Shown: piece after piece, positions 1 through 16,854 of the stretch
Numbering within the stretch: the first letter of the stretch is position 1
Layout: the number at the start of each line of letters is the position of its first letter
The notes under the pieces: model-generated
What the model saw: only the letters and a program-made list of their open reading frames with translations
The model's database searches: none
What the model was told of the DNA's origin: nothing
Program-made: the position numbers and the translations under genes
Assembly: GCA_016178045.1 (NCBI GenBank)
Contig: JACOUE010000080.1
Location: 1 to 32,571, forward strand
Length of the DNA: 32,571 bases
Direction of reading: 5' to 3'
Origin: Chloroflexota bacterium
Lineage (GTDB): Bacteria; Chloroflexota; Dehalococcoidia; SM23-28-2; JACOUE01

Positions 1-7338
<7,338 letters not shown>

Positions 7339-7352
7339 GCGTGAACACTCCT

Positions 7353-7379
7353 CAAGAGGCGAAAATCAAAGACCTCTTG
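7353..7379 (-). promoter_or_regulatory. Hairpin in rpoB leader next to the ribosome site
   Basis: A perfect 7-bp inverted repeat (CAAGAGG / CCTCTTG, 13-nt loop) ends at the base before the AGGAG ribosome site of rpoB. If formed in the leader RNA, it could change access to the ribosome site. A regulatory role is inference only. Confidence 0.45.
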
Positions 7380-7456
7380 CGAATTGGGTGAAGCGACTAC
7401 GAGAAATGCGATGGGGGAACAAAAGACGGGGAATCCCGACCAGCCATCAACCTATT

Positions 7457-7485
7457 AGTTTAGCAGCGCCTAAATACGGTGTCAA
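7457..7485 (-). promoter_or_regulatory. Promoter of rpoBC
   Basis: A consensus -35 box TTGACA (7480-7485) is separated by 17 bases from TAAACT (7457-7462, 4 of 6 matches to TATAAT) on the minus strand. Transcription would begin near 7450, giving a leader of about 110 nt before rpoB. The spacing and the perfect -35 make this the strongest promoter seen in the window, which fits its gene. Confidence 0.75.
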
Positions 7486-7520
7486 CACATAGGCCGGGAA
7501 ATCTTTGAACCTGCCCCCAA

Positions 7521-8462
7521 TTAGTCAGCGGGGTCCAGCGGCACCGCCTTCAACCCGCCCGCCTTCGTCGCGGCCGGACGCGCCGTCGGCTCCGGCCCCC
7601 GGCCCCGGACGACCACGGCGATACCGGCGATGATGAGGGCGCAGCCCGCGATAGTGTTCACCCCCACCGGCTCGTCCAGGACGGCCCACCCCAGCAGCAG
7701 CCCTGTCACCGGCACGACGTAAGTGACCAGGGAGGCGCGCACGGCCCCCACTTGCTCCAGCAGCCAGAGGTACGCCACGTAGCCCACCCCCGTCCCCAGC
7801 ACCCCCAGCGGCAGCAGCGAGAGCCACGCCTCCGTGCTCAGCCTCAGGTCCGGCGTGCCGTTAACCGGCAGGAACGGAGCCAGGATCACCGCCGCCGCCA
7901 GCAGCTGAAGCCCCGAAAGGCTCAGCGCCTCCTCCGACCGCAGGAGGACACGGGCATAGACCGCCCCTATGCCGTAGCAGACGGCGGCCCCCACCACCGC
8001 CAGCTCCCCGAGCACGTTCGAGTCGGACACGTCCACGATGTCGGCGCCCGTAAGGACGAAGACGCCCAGGAAGCCCACGAGCAGTCCCGCCACTTTGCCC
8101 ACCGTCAGCTGCTCCTCCGCCAGGAAGATCGCGCTGAAGAGCACCGTGAATAGGGGCATCGTAGAGTTGAGGACAGACGCGGTCCCGCTCTCGATGTGGA
8201 TCTCGCCCCAGGAGATGAGGAGGAAGGGGATGATGTTGCTGATGACCGCCATCACCGCCACCTTCGCCCACAGGCCCCGCGACGCCCGCAGGGAGACGTT
8301 GCGGAGGGCCATCACCGCCAGCACCACCACCGCCCCCAGCAGCAGCCGCCCCTCCACCAGCACCAACGGCGAGGTCTCTTCCACCACCACCTTGATGAAG
8401 AGGAACGAGGCGCCCCAGGTGGCGCCCAGCACCAGGAGGACAAGAAGAGCGCGGAGGTTCAT
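7521..8462 (-). CDS. EamA/DMT-superfamily transporter
   Basis: This inner-membrane protein of 313 aa has about ten hydrophobic helices in two EamA repeats: the first begins MNLRALLVLLVLGATWGASF, the second near GELAVVGAAVCYGIGAVYAR. Family members export metabolites such as amino acids; the substrate cannot be told here. I chose ATG 8462 because the open frame upstream adds about 30 polar, Arg/Pro-rich residues unlike a transporter N-terminus, although no strong ribosome site precedes it. The tail after the last helix is Ala/Pro/Lys-rich and probably disordered. It is divergent from prs. Two CGTAACG copies exactly 11 bp apart (8501-8507 and 8512-8518) lie in the shared upstream region. Confidence 0.85.
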   Translation of the reverse strand: MNLRALLVLLVLGATWGASFLFIKVVVEETSPLVLVEGRLLLGAVVVLAVMALRNVSLRASRGLWAKVAVMAVISNIIPFLLISWGEIHIESGTASVLNSTMPLFTVLFSAIFLAEEQLTVGKVAGLLVGFLGVFVLTGADIVDVSDSNVLGELAVVGAAVCYGIGAVYARVLLRSEEALSLSGLQLLAAAVILAPFLPVNGTPDLRLSTEAWLSLLPLGVLGTGVGYVAYLWLLEQVGAVRASLVTYVVPVTGLLLGWAVLDEPVGVNTIAGCALIIAGIAVVVRGRGPEPTARPAATKAGGLKAVPLDPAD

Positions 8463-8554
8463 GGGTCCAGAAGGGGCAAATCTCGGTCCCCGCGAGGGGC
8501 CGTAACGCCAGCGTAACGAATACGGCGCGCCCCCGCAAGGAGATAGGATCACGT

Positions 8555-8583
8555 TTGTCCTCGTAATGGGCGGATGCTATAGT
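8555..8583 (+). promoter_or_regulatory. Promoter of prs-secA
   Basis: TTGTCC (8555-8560) and TATAGT (8578-8583, 5 of 6) are spaced by 17 bases. The -10 box overlaps the GTG at 8582, so that codon cannot be the start on this transcript. This favours the GTG at 8630, about 40 nt downstream of the predicted transcription start. Confidence 0.65.
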
Positions 8584-8629
8584 GAAAACGGCTGTCCGGC
8601 AGTCCAGCCTTATCCGAGGGAGCGGCCCG

Positions 8630-9574
8630 GTGAACGATGAATTGAAGCTTTTCAGCGGTCGTGCCCACCCCGACCTGGCCCAGGCGATCTGCGATTACCT
8701 CGAGTTCCCCCTGGGTCAGTGCGAGGTGTTCGAGTTCAGCAACGAGAACATCTTCGTGCGCTACTGCGAGAACATCCGCTCGCGGGATGTCTACGTGCTA
8801 CAGCCCCTGGCCTCGCCGGTGAATACGAGGCTCATGGAGCTGTTCATCATGATCGACGCCGCCAAGCGGGCCTCGGCCGGCCGTATCACCGCCGTCATCC
8901 CCTACTACGCCTACGGCCGCAGCGACAAGAAGGACCAGCCGCGGGTGCCGATAACCGCCCGCCTCATCGCCAACTTCATCGAGGCCGCCGGCGCCGACCG
9001 CGTCCTCACCGTCGACCTGCACGCCGGCCAGATCCAAGGCTTCTTCAACATCCAGGTGGACGAGCTCACTGCCCTCTCCCTCCTCGCCCGCTACTTCCGC
9101 GAGCGGGGCGACGGCCAGGTGGTGATCGCCCCGGACCTGGGCGCCGCCAAGCGGGCCCGCAACTTCGCCCAGATGCTCGAAGCGCCCCTCGCCCTCATGG
9201 AGAAGCGCCGCCTGGGCAACCAGGAACGTACCGAGGTCATGCACGTCATCGGTGAGGTCAAGGGCCTGCGCGCCGTCGTCATCGACGATGAGATCGACAC
9301 CGCCGGCACCCTCCTGGAGACGATGAACGCCCTGCTGGACGCTGGTGTCAGGGAGGTGTCCGCCTGCGCCACCCACCCCGTCCTCTCCGGGCCGGCCGTC
9401 CAGCGGCTGGAGGAGTCGCCCATCAAGGAGCTCGTCGTTACCGATACCATCCCTCTGTCCCCGGAGAAGCGGCTCCCCAAGATGACGGTGCTCTCCGTGG
9501 CGCCCCTCCTGGGCGAGGCGATCCGCCGCATCCACACCGGGCAGTCCGTGGGAGCGCTCTTCGAGGCGTACTGA
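8630..9574 (+). CDS. prs: Ribose-phosphate pyrophosphokinase (PRPP synthetase)
   Basis: This 314-aa cytoplasmic enzyme transfers pyrophosphate from ATP to ribose 5-phosphate. PRPP then feeds purine, pyrimidine, NAD, His and Trp synthesis. The family signatures DLHAGQIQGFF and the PRPP-binding loop IDDEIDTAGT are both present, as is the N-terminal LKLFSGRAHPDLAQ. I chose GTG at 8630 because it gives the normal family length and N-terminus, has GAGGGAG nine bases upstream, and fits the promoter at 8555-8583. The gene is followed after two bases by secA, so the two are probably one transcript. Confidence 0.96.
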   Translation: MNDELKLFSGRAHPDLAQAICDYLEFPLGQCEVFEFSNENIFVRYCENIRSRDVYVLQPLASPVNTRLMELFIMIDAAKRASAGRITAVIPYYAYGRSDKKDQPRVPITARLIANFIEAAGADRVLTVDLHAGQIQGFFNIQVDELTALSLLARYFRERGDGQVVIAPDLGAAKRARNFAQMLEAPLALMEKRRLGNQERTEVMHVIGEVKGLRAVVIDDEIDTAGTLLETMNALLDAGVREVSACATHPVLSGPAVQRLEESPIKELVVTDTIPLSPEKRLPKMTVLSVAPLLGEAIRRIHTGQSVGALFEAY

Positions 9575-9576
9575 AC

Positions 9577-12393
<2,817 letters not shown>

Positions 12394-12400
12394 TCCCACT

Positions 12401-12429
12401 TTGCCTCGCGCGGCGGCTCGGCCTATGAT
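12401..12429 (+). promoter_or_regulatory. Possible promoter of the 239-aa gene
   Basis: TTGCCT (12401-12406) and TATGAT (12424-12429, 5 of 6) are spaced by 17 bases. Transcription would start only a few bases before the ATG at 12441, giving a nearly leaderless message, although TAGGGAAG sits where a ribosome site would be. Read-through from secA is an alternative. Confidence 0.45.
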
Positions 12430-12440
12430 GTAGGGAAGCA

Positions 12441-13160
12441 ATGACCACGGAGATCCAGCCGGAGCAAAGGGCCGCCGACCTCGCCGAGGCGCCGCAGATC
12501 ATCAGCGCCCTGCGCCGCCAGGTGACCCGCGGCCGGAAGCACTGGTTCGTCTCGCTCCTGGAGGCGATCGGCCGCTGGCACCTGCCCGAGGAGACGGTGA
12601 ACGGCCGCACCTACCGCTACCTCATCGGCGGCGAGGCGTTCGACTGGCTCCTGCTGGCCGAGCGTCTGATCCAGGCAATAGACGACCGGGTGGAGCCCGG
12701 GGAGCGCGATTCGCTGCTTTTCCGCTACCGCTTCCCCACTGAGGTAACCGACGAAGAGTTCCGCCGGCTCATCGGGCCGGCCAAGTACCGCGCCCACCTC
12801 AACTTCTTCTACGGCGTGCTGGTGGAGGAGGCCCTGCAGCTGGCGGTGGAGGAGGAGGTGCACAAAGAGCGCCTGGCCACCCGCATCTGGGAGAACGGCC
12901 GCGTTGAGGACGAGACGCATCACCGCATCTATGGCGCCACCCGCGACGAACTCCTGGCTTCATTCCGTGAGCAACGCGCCCTCCCGCCGGCCGATCAGGT
13001 CTCGCTCACGGAGCTGCGCGAATTCACCTACTGGCTCTTCAAGGAGCGCCTGCACCGCTGCGACCCCGCCCGCGTCGCCAGCGACACGCGGAAGGGCCTG
13101 GCCCGCCTCAACCAGATAGAGGCGGCGCGCCGCCTGAAGCGCCCCCGCTCCACCGAGTAG
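12441..13160 (+). CDS. Unknown conserved-looking cytoplasmic protein, 239 aa
   Basis: I do not recognise this family. The protein is soluble, highly charged and predicted mostly helical, with no signal peptide and no membrane segment. Trp and aromatic residues recur in a patterned way (RKHWFVSLLEAIGRWHLPEE near residues 32-51, and FTYWLFKERLHRCDP near 202-216), which suggests a real folded protein. ATG 12441 has TAGGGA eight bases upstream. The codon usage and GC match its neighbours. It sits alone between secA and the bioY fusion, each with its own promoter-like sequence, so the context gives no clear role. A housekeeping regulator or RNA-binding protein is possible but unsupported. Confidence 0.8.
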   Translation: MTTEIQPEQRAADLAEAPQIISALRRQVTRGRKHWFVSLLEAIGRWHLPEETVNGRTYRYLIGGEAFDWLLLAERLIQAIDDRVEPGERDSLLFRYRFPTEVTDEEFRRLIGPAKYRAHLNFFYGVLVEEALQLAVEEEVHKERLATRIWENGRVEDETHHRIYGATRDELLASFREQRALPPADQVSLTELREFTYWLFKERLHRCDPARVASDTRKGLARLNQIEAARRLKRPRSTE

Positions 13161-13212
13161 ACCTCTCGAAATAGACCACGCCTATCTCATCGCCCGTCCG
13201 CCATAGCCTTTC

Positions 13213-13241
13213 TTGCCTGCGAAGCCAGCCTCGCATATAGT
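13213..13241 (+). promoter_or_regulatory. Promoter of the bioY fusion gene
   Basis: TTGCCT (13213-13218) and TATAGT (13236-13241, 5 of 6) are spaced by 17 bases, about 30 bases before the start. The same TTGCCT -35 with 17-bp spacing is seen at 12401. No clear BirA-type biotin operator dyad was seen. Confidence 0.55.
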
Positions 13242-13271
13242 AGGGGCGACATTTTCGTCCGGGAGGCATCG

Positions 13272-14510
13272 ATGCAGGCCGAAGCCCGATACGCCACCTT
13301 CGCGGAGGCCATCGCCCCGCCGAAGGGCCTGATGCGCTACGCCGTCCTGGCGGCGCTGGTCGCCGGGGGCAGCGCCCTCACCGCCCTCTGCGCCCAGTTC
13401 AGGGTCCAGCTCCCGTTCACGCCGGTGCCGATAACCGGGCAGACGTTCGCCGCGCTGCTGGTGGGCGCCCTCCTCGGCTCACGGCTGGGGGCCGCCGCCC
13501 TCACCCTCTACATGATGGAGGGCAGCGCCGGCCTCCTCTGGGGCTCGAAGGCGGCCGGCTTCAAGGTATTCGCCGGCGGCGCCAACGGCTGGGAGACCAT
13601 CGCCGGGCCCACGGGCGGCTACATCGTCGGCTTCATCGCCGCCGCCTTCGTGGTCGGCTGGCTGGCCGAGCGCGGCTTCGACCGCCGGCCCTGGTCGCTG
13701 GCTTTCGCCATGGCCCTGGGCAACGTCATCATCTACGTCTTCGGGCTGCCCTGGCTCGACCACTTCCGCCCCGGCATCGTGCAGACGTTCAGTCTGCCCC
13801 CGGACACCGGCGCCCTCGACCTCGGCCTCTACCCATTTATCGCCGGCGACGCCGCCAAGCTCCTGCTCGCCGCCTCCCTGGTGCCGGTGGGCCGGGCCGC
13901 CCTCGCCAGGGTGCCGGGCGTGGAGGAGGCCGTCCCCCGTGCCCGCGAGGGGCCGGCCCTGGGGCCGTACGTACCGCCGCTGTACGCCATCCTCTCCGGC
14001 CTCATCATCCTCGGCTCACTGCTGCCGTGGGGTTTGGCCGGCGGCGGCGACGACATCGGGATAAGCCAGCGGTCCGGGCAGGTGGCGTTCGCCGCCGGCC
14101 TCGCCTCGCTGGTGCTCCTGGCCCAGCCGCGGCTAGCCCTGTGGCTCATCTGCCTCGCCCTTATCGTCGTCGGTTCTCTGCTCCCGTTCGGCGTCCTCCC
14201 GGACACATATAACCTCGCCGTGGACCAGGAGGCCGGCCTGATCGCCCTGGGCGCTACCCTTGCCGCCGTAGCCGCCATCGCCGTCCTCGCCGTCCCCCGC
14301 TTCTCGGGTCGGGAGGCGATGCGCACCGGCCAGTTCCTGGTGGGCGCCCTGGCGGGATTCGCCAGCTTCTGGCACATCGTCCAGCTGCTCACGGCCGCGG
14401 AACACTTCACCCCCACCGACCTGCGGGCCGGGCTGTTCCTGGCCGCCCTCGCCTCCGTGCTCCTGGCGGCGACCGCCATCGTCGACCGCCCGGAGGAGAC
14501 CGCCGGATAG
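13272..14510 (+). CDS. bioY: Biotin transporter BioY fused to an extra membrane domain
   Basis: Residues of about 20-210 are BioY, the substrate-binding S component of an ECF biotin transporter. The family motifs FRVQLPFTPVPITGQTFAAL and the TGGYIVGFIAAAFVVGWLAE helix are clear, and the FIAGDAAKLLLA helix is near the end of the domain. BioY proteins usually end at about 190-200 aa, but this one has 412. The extra 200 residues (from about 235) form some six hydrophobic helices, two of them with the pattern GSLLPWG / GSLLPFG, suggesting an internal repeat. I do not recognise this domain. There is no EcfA or EcfT gene nearby; solitary BioY proteins can work alone. ATG 13272 has GGGAGG six bases upstream. 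Confidence 0.88.
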   Translation: MQAEARYATFAEAIAPPKGLMRYAVLAALVAGGSALTALCAQFRVQLPFTPVPITGQTFAALLVGALLGSRLGAAALTLYMMEGSAGLLWGSKAAGFKVFAGGANGWETIAGPTGGYIVGFIAAAFVVGWLAERGFDRRPWSLAFAMALGNVIIYVFGLPWLDHFRPGIVQTFSLPPDTGALDLGLYPFIAGDAAKLLLAASLVPVGRAALARVPGVEEAVPRAREGPALGPYVPPLYAILSGLIILGSLLPWGLAGGGDDIGISQRSGQVAFAAGLASLVLLAQPRLALWLICLALIVVGSLLPFGVLPDTYNLAVDQEAGLIALGATLAAVAAIAVLAVPRFSGREAMRTGQFLVGALAGFASFWHIVQLLTAAEHFTPTDLRAGLFLAALASVLLAATAIVDRPEETAG

Positions 14511-14518
14511 CCGGCGCG

Positions 14519-14549
14519 TTGACGGAACCGCGGGCAGCCTTTAGGCTGC
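14519..14549 (+). promoter_or_regulatory. Possible plsX promoter with an operator-like dyad
   Basis: TTGACG (14519-14524) lies 17 bases before TAGGCT (14542-14547, a weak -10). A perfect 6-bp inverted repeat, GCAGCC-TTTA-GGCTGC (14534-14549), covers the -10. Such a position suits a repressor site; whether the nearby TetR protein binds it is unknown. Confidence 0.45.
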
Positions 14550-14565
14550 GCTGGGGAAGCTGGCC

Positions 14566-15603
14566 ATGAGCAGGGAAGACCCCATCATCGCCCTCGACGC
14601 CATGGGGGGCGACAACGCCCCCGCCGAGATCGTCCACGGCGCCGTCCTCGCCGCCCGCGACCTGGGCGTCCGCGTCGCCCTGGTCGGTCGGCCGGAGCCC
14701 ATCATCGCCGAGATGGCCAAGCACCTGCCTGCCGGCAGGCAGGCGGCGGCCAAGCCGGCGAACCTCTCCATCGTCCCCGCCTCCGAGGTCATCGAGATGG
14801 ACGAGCACCCGGCCTCGGCCGCTCGCCACAAGAAGGACTCGTCCATCGTCATCGGCTTGAAGCTGGTGAAGCAGGGGCAGGCGGACGCCTTCGTGTCGGC
14901 GGGGAACACCGGCGCGGTCATGGCCGCCGCCATCATGTACCTGAACCGCATCCGCGGCATCGAGCGCCCCTCGCTTGTCGCCCTCATGCCGCTGGGGGGG
15001 AAGCTCACCGTCCTCCTGGACGTGGGGGCCAACGCCGACGCCAAGCCCCAGTACTTGCTCCAGTGGGGGCAGATGGCCGCCGCCTACATGGAGCGGGTGT
15101 GGAAGGTGGCGCGGCCCCGCGTGGCCCTACTCAACATCGGCGAGGAGGAGACGAAGGGCAACCAGCTCTCGCAGGAGGCGTACAAGCTGTTCGAGAGCAG
15201 CGGCCTCCACTTCATCGGCAACCTGGAGGGCAAGGACGTGCCCAGGGCCGCCGCCGACGTCATCGTCACCGACGGCTTCACCGGCAACGTGGTGATCAAG
15301 ACCATGGAGGGCATGGCCGAGTTCATCATGGGCGAGCTGCGCGAGGTGATGACCAGCCGCTTCTACTACAAGCTCGCCGCCGCCACCCTGATCCCCGCCT
15401 TCAACAAGCTGCGCCAGAAGATGGACTACCGCGAGTACGGCGCCGGGCCCCTCCTAGGCGTGGACGGCCTCGTCTTCATCGGCCACGGCCGCAGCGACGC
15501 CCAAGCCATCAAGAGCTCGCTACGCGTCGCCCGCGAGGCGGCGCAGTCGGGGATGCTGGACGCCCTGCGGGAGATGGCCCCCGCCCGCGTCCGCGCCGGC
15601 TAG
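14566..15603 (+). CDS. plsX: Phosphate acyltransferase PlsX
   Basis: PlsX makes acyl-phosphate from acyl-ACP for PlsY, the first step of phospholipid synthesis in most bacteria. It is a peripheral membrane enzyme. The N-terminal IALDAMGGDNAPAEIV, the FVSAGNTGAVMA stretch and the C-terminal GADPLL-like GAGPLLGVDG segment are family hallmarks. The length of 345 aa is normal. ATG 14566 has GGGGAAG upstream. Residues LPAGRQA near 53-59 are encoded by a perfect 20-bp palindrome (14724-14743) and look like an in-frame insertion in a variable loop. The stop codon TAG (15601-15603) overlaps the TAG of the convergent TetR gene. No fab genes follow it here, unlike many genomes. Confidence 0.95.
   Translation: MSREDPIIALDAMGGDNAPAEIVHGAVLAARDLGVRVALVGRPEPIIAEMAKHLPAGRQAAAKPANLSIVPASEVIEMDEHPASAARHKKDSSIVIGLKLVKQGQADAFVSAGNTGAVMAAAIMYLNRIRGIERPSLVALMPLGGKLTVLLDVGANADAKPQYLLQWGQMAAAYMERVWKVARPRVALLNIGEEETKGNQLSQEAYKLFESSGLHFIGNLEGKDVPRAAADVIVTDGFTGNVVIKTMEGMAEFIMGELREVMTSRFYYKLAAATLIPAFNKLRQKMDYREYGAGPLLGVDGLVFIGHGRSDAQAIKSSLRVAREAAQSGMLDALREMAPARVRAG
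14724..14743. repeat. Perfect 20-bp palindrome inside plsX
   Basis: CCTGCCTGCC is followed directly by its reverse complement. Read in frame it gives LPAGRQ. Palindromes that encode this peptide are, from memory, scattered through several metagenome-derived bacterial genomes, much as Rickettsia palindromic elements are. Only one copy was noticed in this window. Confidence 0.7.
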
Positions 15604-16244
15604 CCCTCGCGCTTTGGCGCGTCACCGCCCAGCCACCGGGCCAGCGTCTGGGCCAGAACCCCCCGCAGCTCCTCCAGCCGCACCGTCTGCGGGTCCAGCC
15701 GCGCCTGGATCATGCTCCCCTCGACCACGGCGATGAGGAGCGAAGCGGCGAACTCCGGGTCGAGGTCGGCGCGCACGCGCCCCCTCTCCTTCTCCCGCTC
15801 GATCAGCTCGATCAAGAACGCCCGCCAGCGCCCGTACATCTCGCTCAGGCGCTCACGTACCTTCTCGTTGCGGGCGGCGTGGGCGGCGAACTCCGCCACG
15901 AGGGCCGGCCACGGCTCTTCCGGTCGCACCATTTGGAACGCCCCCTCCAGGACGCGCTCGATGTTCTCGACCATCGGCTGCTTGGGGTCCAGCACCTGGC
16001 GGAAGGCGGCCTGCTGGCGCTCGATTCGCTCCTCCAGCATCTCCCAGAACAGGTCCTCCTTGCTGGCGAAGTGTACGTAGAACGCCCCCTTGGAGAAGCC
16101 GGCCTCCCGCACGATCTCGTCGATTGTGGCGGCGTTGTAACCCTGTCTGGCGAAGACGGATTGAGCGGCCTCCATCAGGCGGGCGCGGGTCTCCAGCCGC
16201 CGCTGCTGGCGAAGGGAGGGAGCTTTCGCGGAAATAGTCCGCAT
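15600..16244 (-). CDS. TetR-family transcriptional regulator
   Basis: This 214-aa protein has the TetR helix-turn-helix near residues 17-65 (ARLMEAAQSVFARQGYNAAT, then IDEIVREAGFSKGAFYVHFASKEDL split over the recognition helix). The C-terminal ligand-binding part is divergent, as is usual, so the effector cannot be predicted. It probably represses its own gene or a neighbour. Its stop shares the CTAG tetranucleotide 15600-15603 with plsX, so the two transcripts meet with no gap. ATG 16244 lies only 10 bases downstream of a perfect TATAAT, which implies a leaderless or nearly leaderless message, and no ribosome site is visible. Confidence 0.9.
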   Translation of the reverse strand: MRTISAKAPSLRQQRRLETRARLMEAAQSVFARQGYNAATIDEIVREAGFSKGAFYVHFASKEDLFWEMLEERIERQQAAFRQVLDPKQPMVENIERVLEGAFQMVRPEEPWPALVAEFAAHAARNEKVRERLSEMYGRWRAFLIELIEREKERGRVRADLDPEFAASLLIAVVEGSMIQARLDPQTVRLEELRGVLAQTLARWLGGDAPKREG

Positions 16245-16254
16245 CGCTTGTTGG

Positions 16255-16281
16255 ATTATACTGAAGTCCCGCCTTTGCCAA
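16255..16281 (-). promoter_or_regulatory. Promoter of the TetR gene
   Basis: On the minus strand TTGGCA (16276-16281, 5 of 6) is followed after 15 bases by a perfect TATAAT (16255-16260). The spacer is short. Transcription should begin about four bases before the ATG, so translation would be nearly leaderless. Confidence 0.55.
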
Positions 16282-16311
16282 CACTGCCCCTCCCTCTAGC
16301 TCCCCGAAATC

Positions 16312-16350
16312 CCCTCTCCCTATGGGAGAGGGCCAGGGTGAGGGTCCGCC
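16312..16350. repeat. REP-like dispersed repeat
   Basis: A perfect 9-bp stem CCCTCTCCC / GGGAGAGGG (16312-16320 and 16324-16332) with a TAT loop is followed by CAGGGTGAGGGT. Sequences of this kind are widespread intergenic palindromic repeats in bacteria, and their reverse strand is often mis-annotated as a peptide with LTLSPRERG. It lies between the TetR gene and trxA and has no T-run, so it is not a standard terminator. Confidence 0.65.
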
Positions 16351-16395
16351 GCGATCCGGCTGTGTCAGAAAGAGACCTAAGGCATACGTCTGGCG

Positions 16396-16425
16396 TATAA
16401 TGTTTGAAGGAACCCCCGAGGAGGA
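16396..16425 (+). promoter_or_regulatory. -10 box and ribosome site of trxA
   Basis: A perfect TATAAT (16396-16401) stands 32 bases before the trxA ATG, with a strong GAGGAGG-type ribosome site near 16418-16424. No good -35 box is seen at 16-18 bp, so activation by another factor is possible. Confidence 0.5.
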
Positions 16426-16433
16426 CCAGCCGC

Positions 16434-16760
16434 ATGCCCAAACCGCACGAAGTCACTGATACCAGTTTCGAAACAGAAGTCATCAAGGCCGACGTCCCCG
16501 TCCTCGTCGACTTCTGGGCGCCGTGGTGCGGGCCCTGCCGTATGGTCGCGCCCATCGTGGAGGAGCTGGCGAACGAGTACGACGGCAAGTTCAAGTTCGT
16601 CAAGCTCAACACAGACGACAACATGGACACGGCCGCGCGCTACGGCATCCGCAGCATACCGACGCTCCTCTTCTTCAAGGGCGGCGAAATGGTCGACCAG
16701 GTGGTCGGGTTCCGCCCCAAGAGCGACCTCAAGCGGACAATTGAGAAGGTGCTTTCCTAG
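16434..16760 (+). CDS. trxA: Thioredoxin
   Basis: Thioredoxin is the small cytoplasmic disulfide reductant. The active site [11 protein letters not shown] has its two cysteines at residues 32 and 35, and the cis-proline loop is [11 protein letters not shown]. Length is 108 aa, normal for the family. ATG 16434 was chosen over an in-frame TTG 30 bases upstream because it has the strong GAGGAGG site and the usual N-terminus. Its reductase gene trxB follows 94 bases downstream, so the pair forms a complete thioredoxin system. A strong hairpin lies between them. Confidence 0.97.
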   Translation: MPKPHEVTDTSFETEVIKADVPVLVDFWAPWCGPCRMVAPIVEELANEYDGKFKFVKLNTDDNMDTAARYGIRSIPTLLFFKGGEMVDQVVGFRPKSDLKRTIEKVLS

Positions 16761-16787
16761 CAGCGACTGCTTTGGTTCAGGCCATTA

Positions 16788-16819
16788 CAGGGGTTGCTTG
16801 CCTCGGCGGGCAACCCCTG
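16788..16819 (+). promoter_or_regulatory. Hairpin between trxA and trxB
   Basis: Perfect 10-bp arms, CAGGGGTTGC (16788-16797) and GCAACCCCTG (16810-16819), flank a 12-nt loop. There is no following T-run, so it may slow read-through or protect the trxA RNA end, instead of being a classic terminator. Confidence 0.55.
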
Positions 16820-16854
16820 ATAGCGTCCGGCTACTGCCGCTAGAGGAGTAGAAG

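Noticed and set aside
8582-8629. GTG at 8582 as the prs start
   Set aside because: It overlaps the -10 box TATAGT and adds residues not seen in the family; GTG 8630 fits promoter, ribosome site and length.
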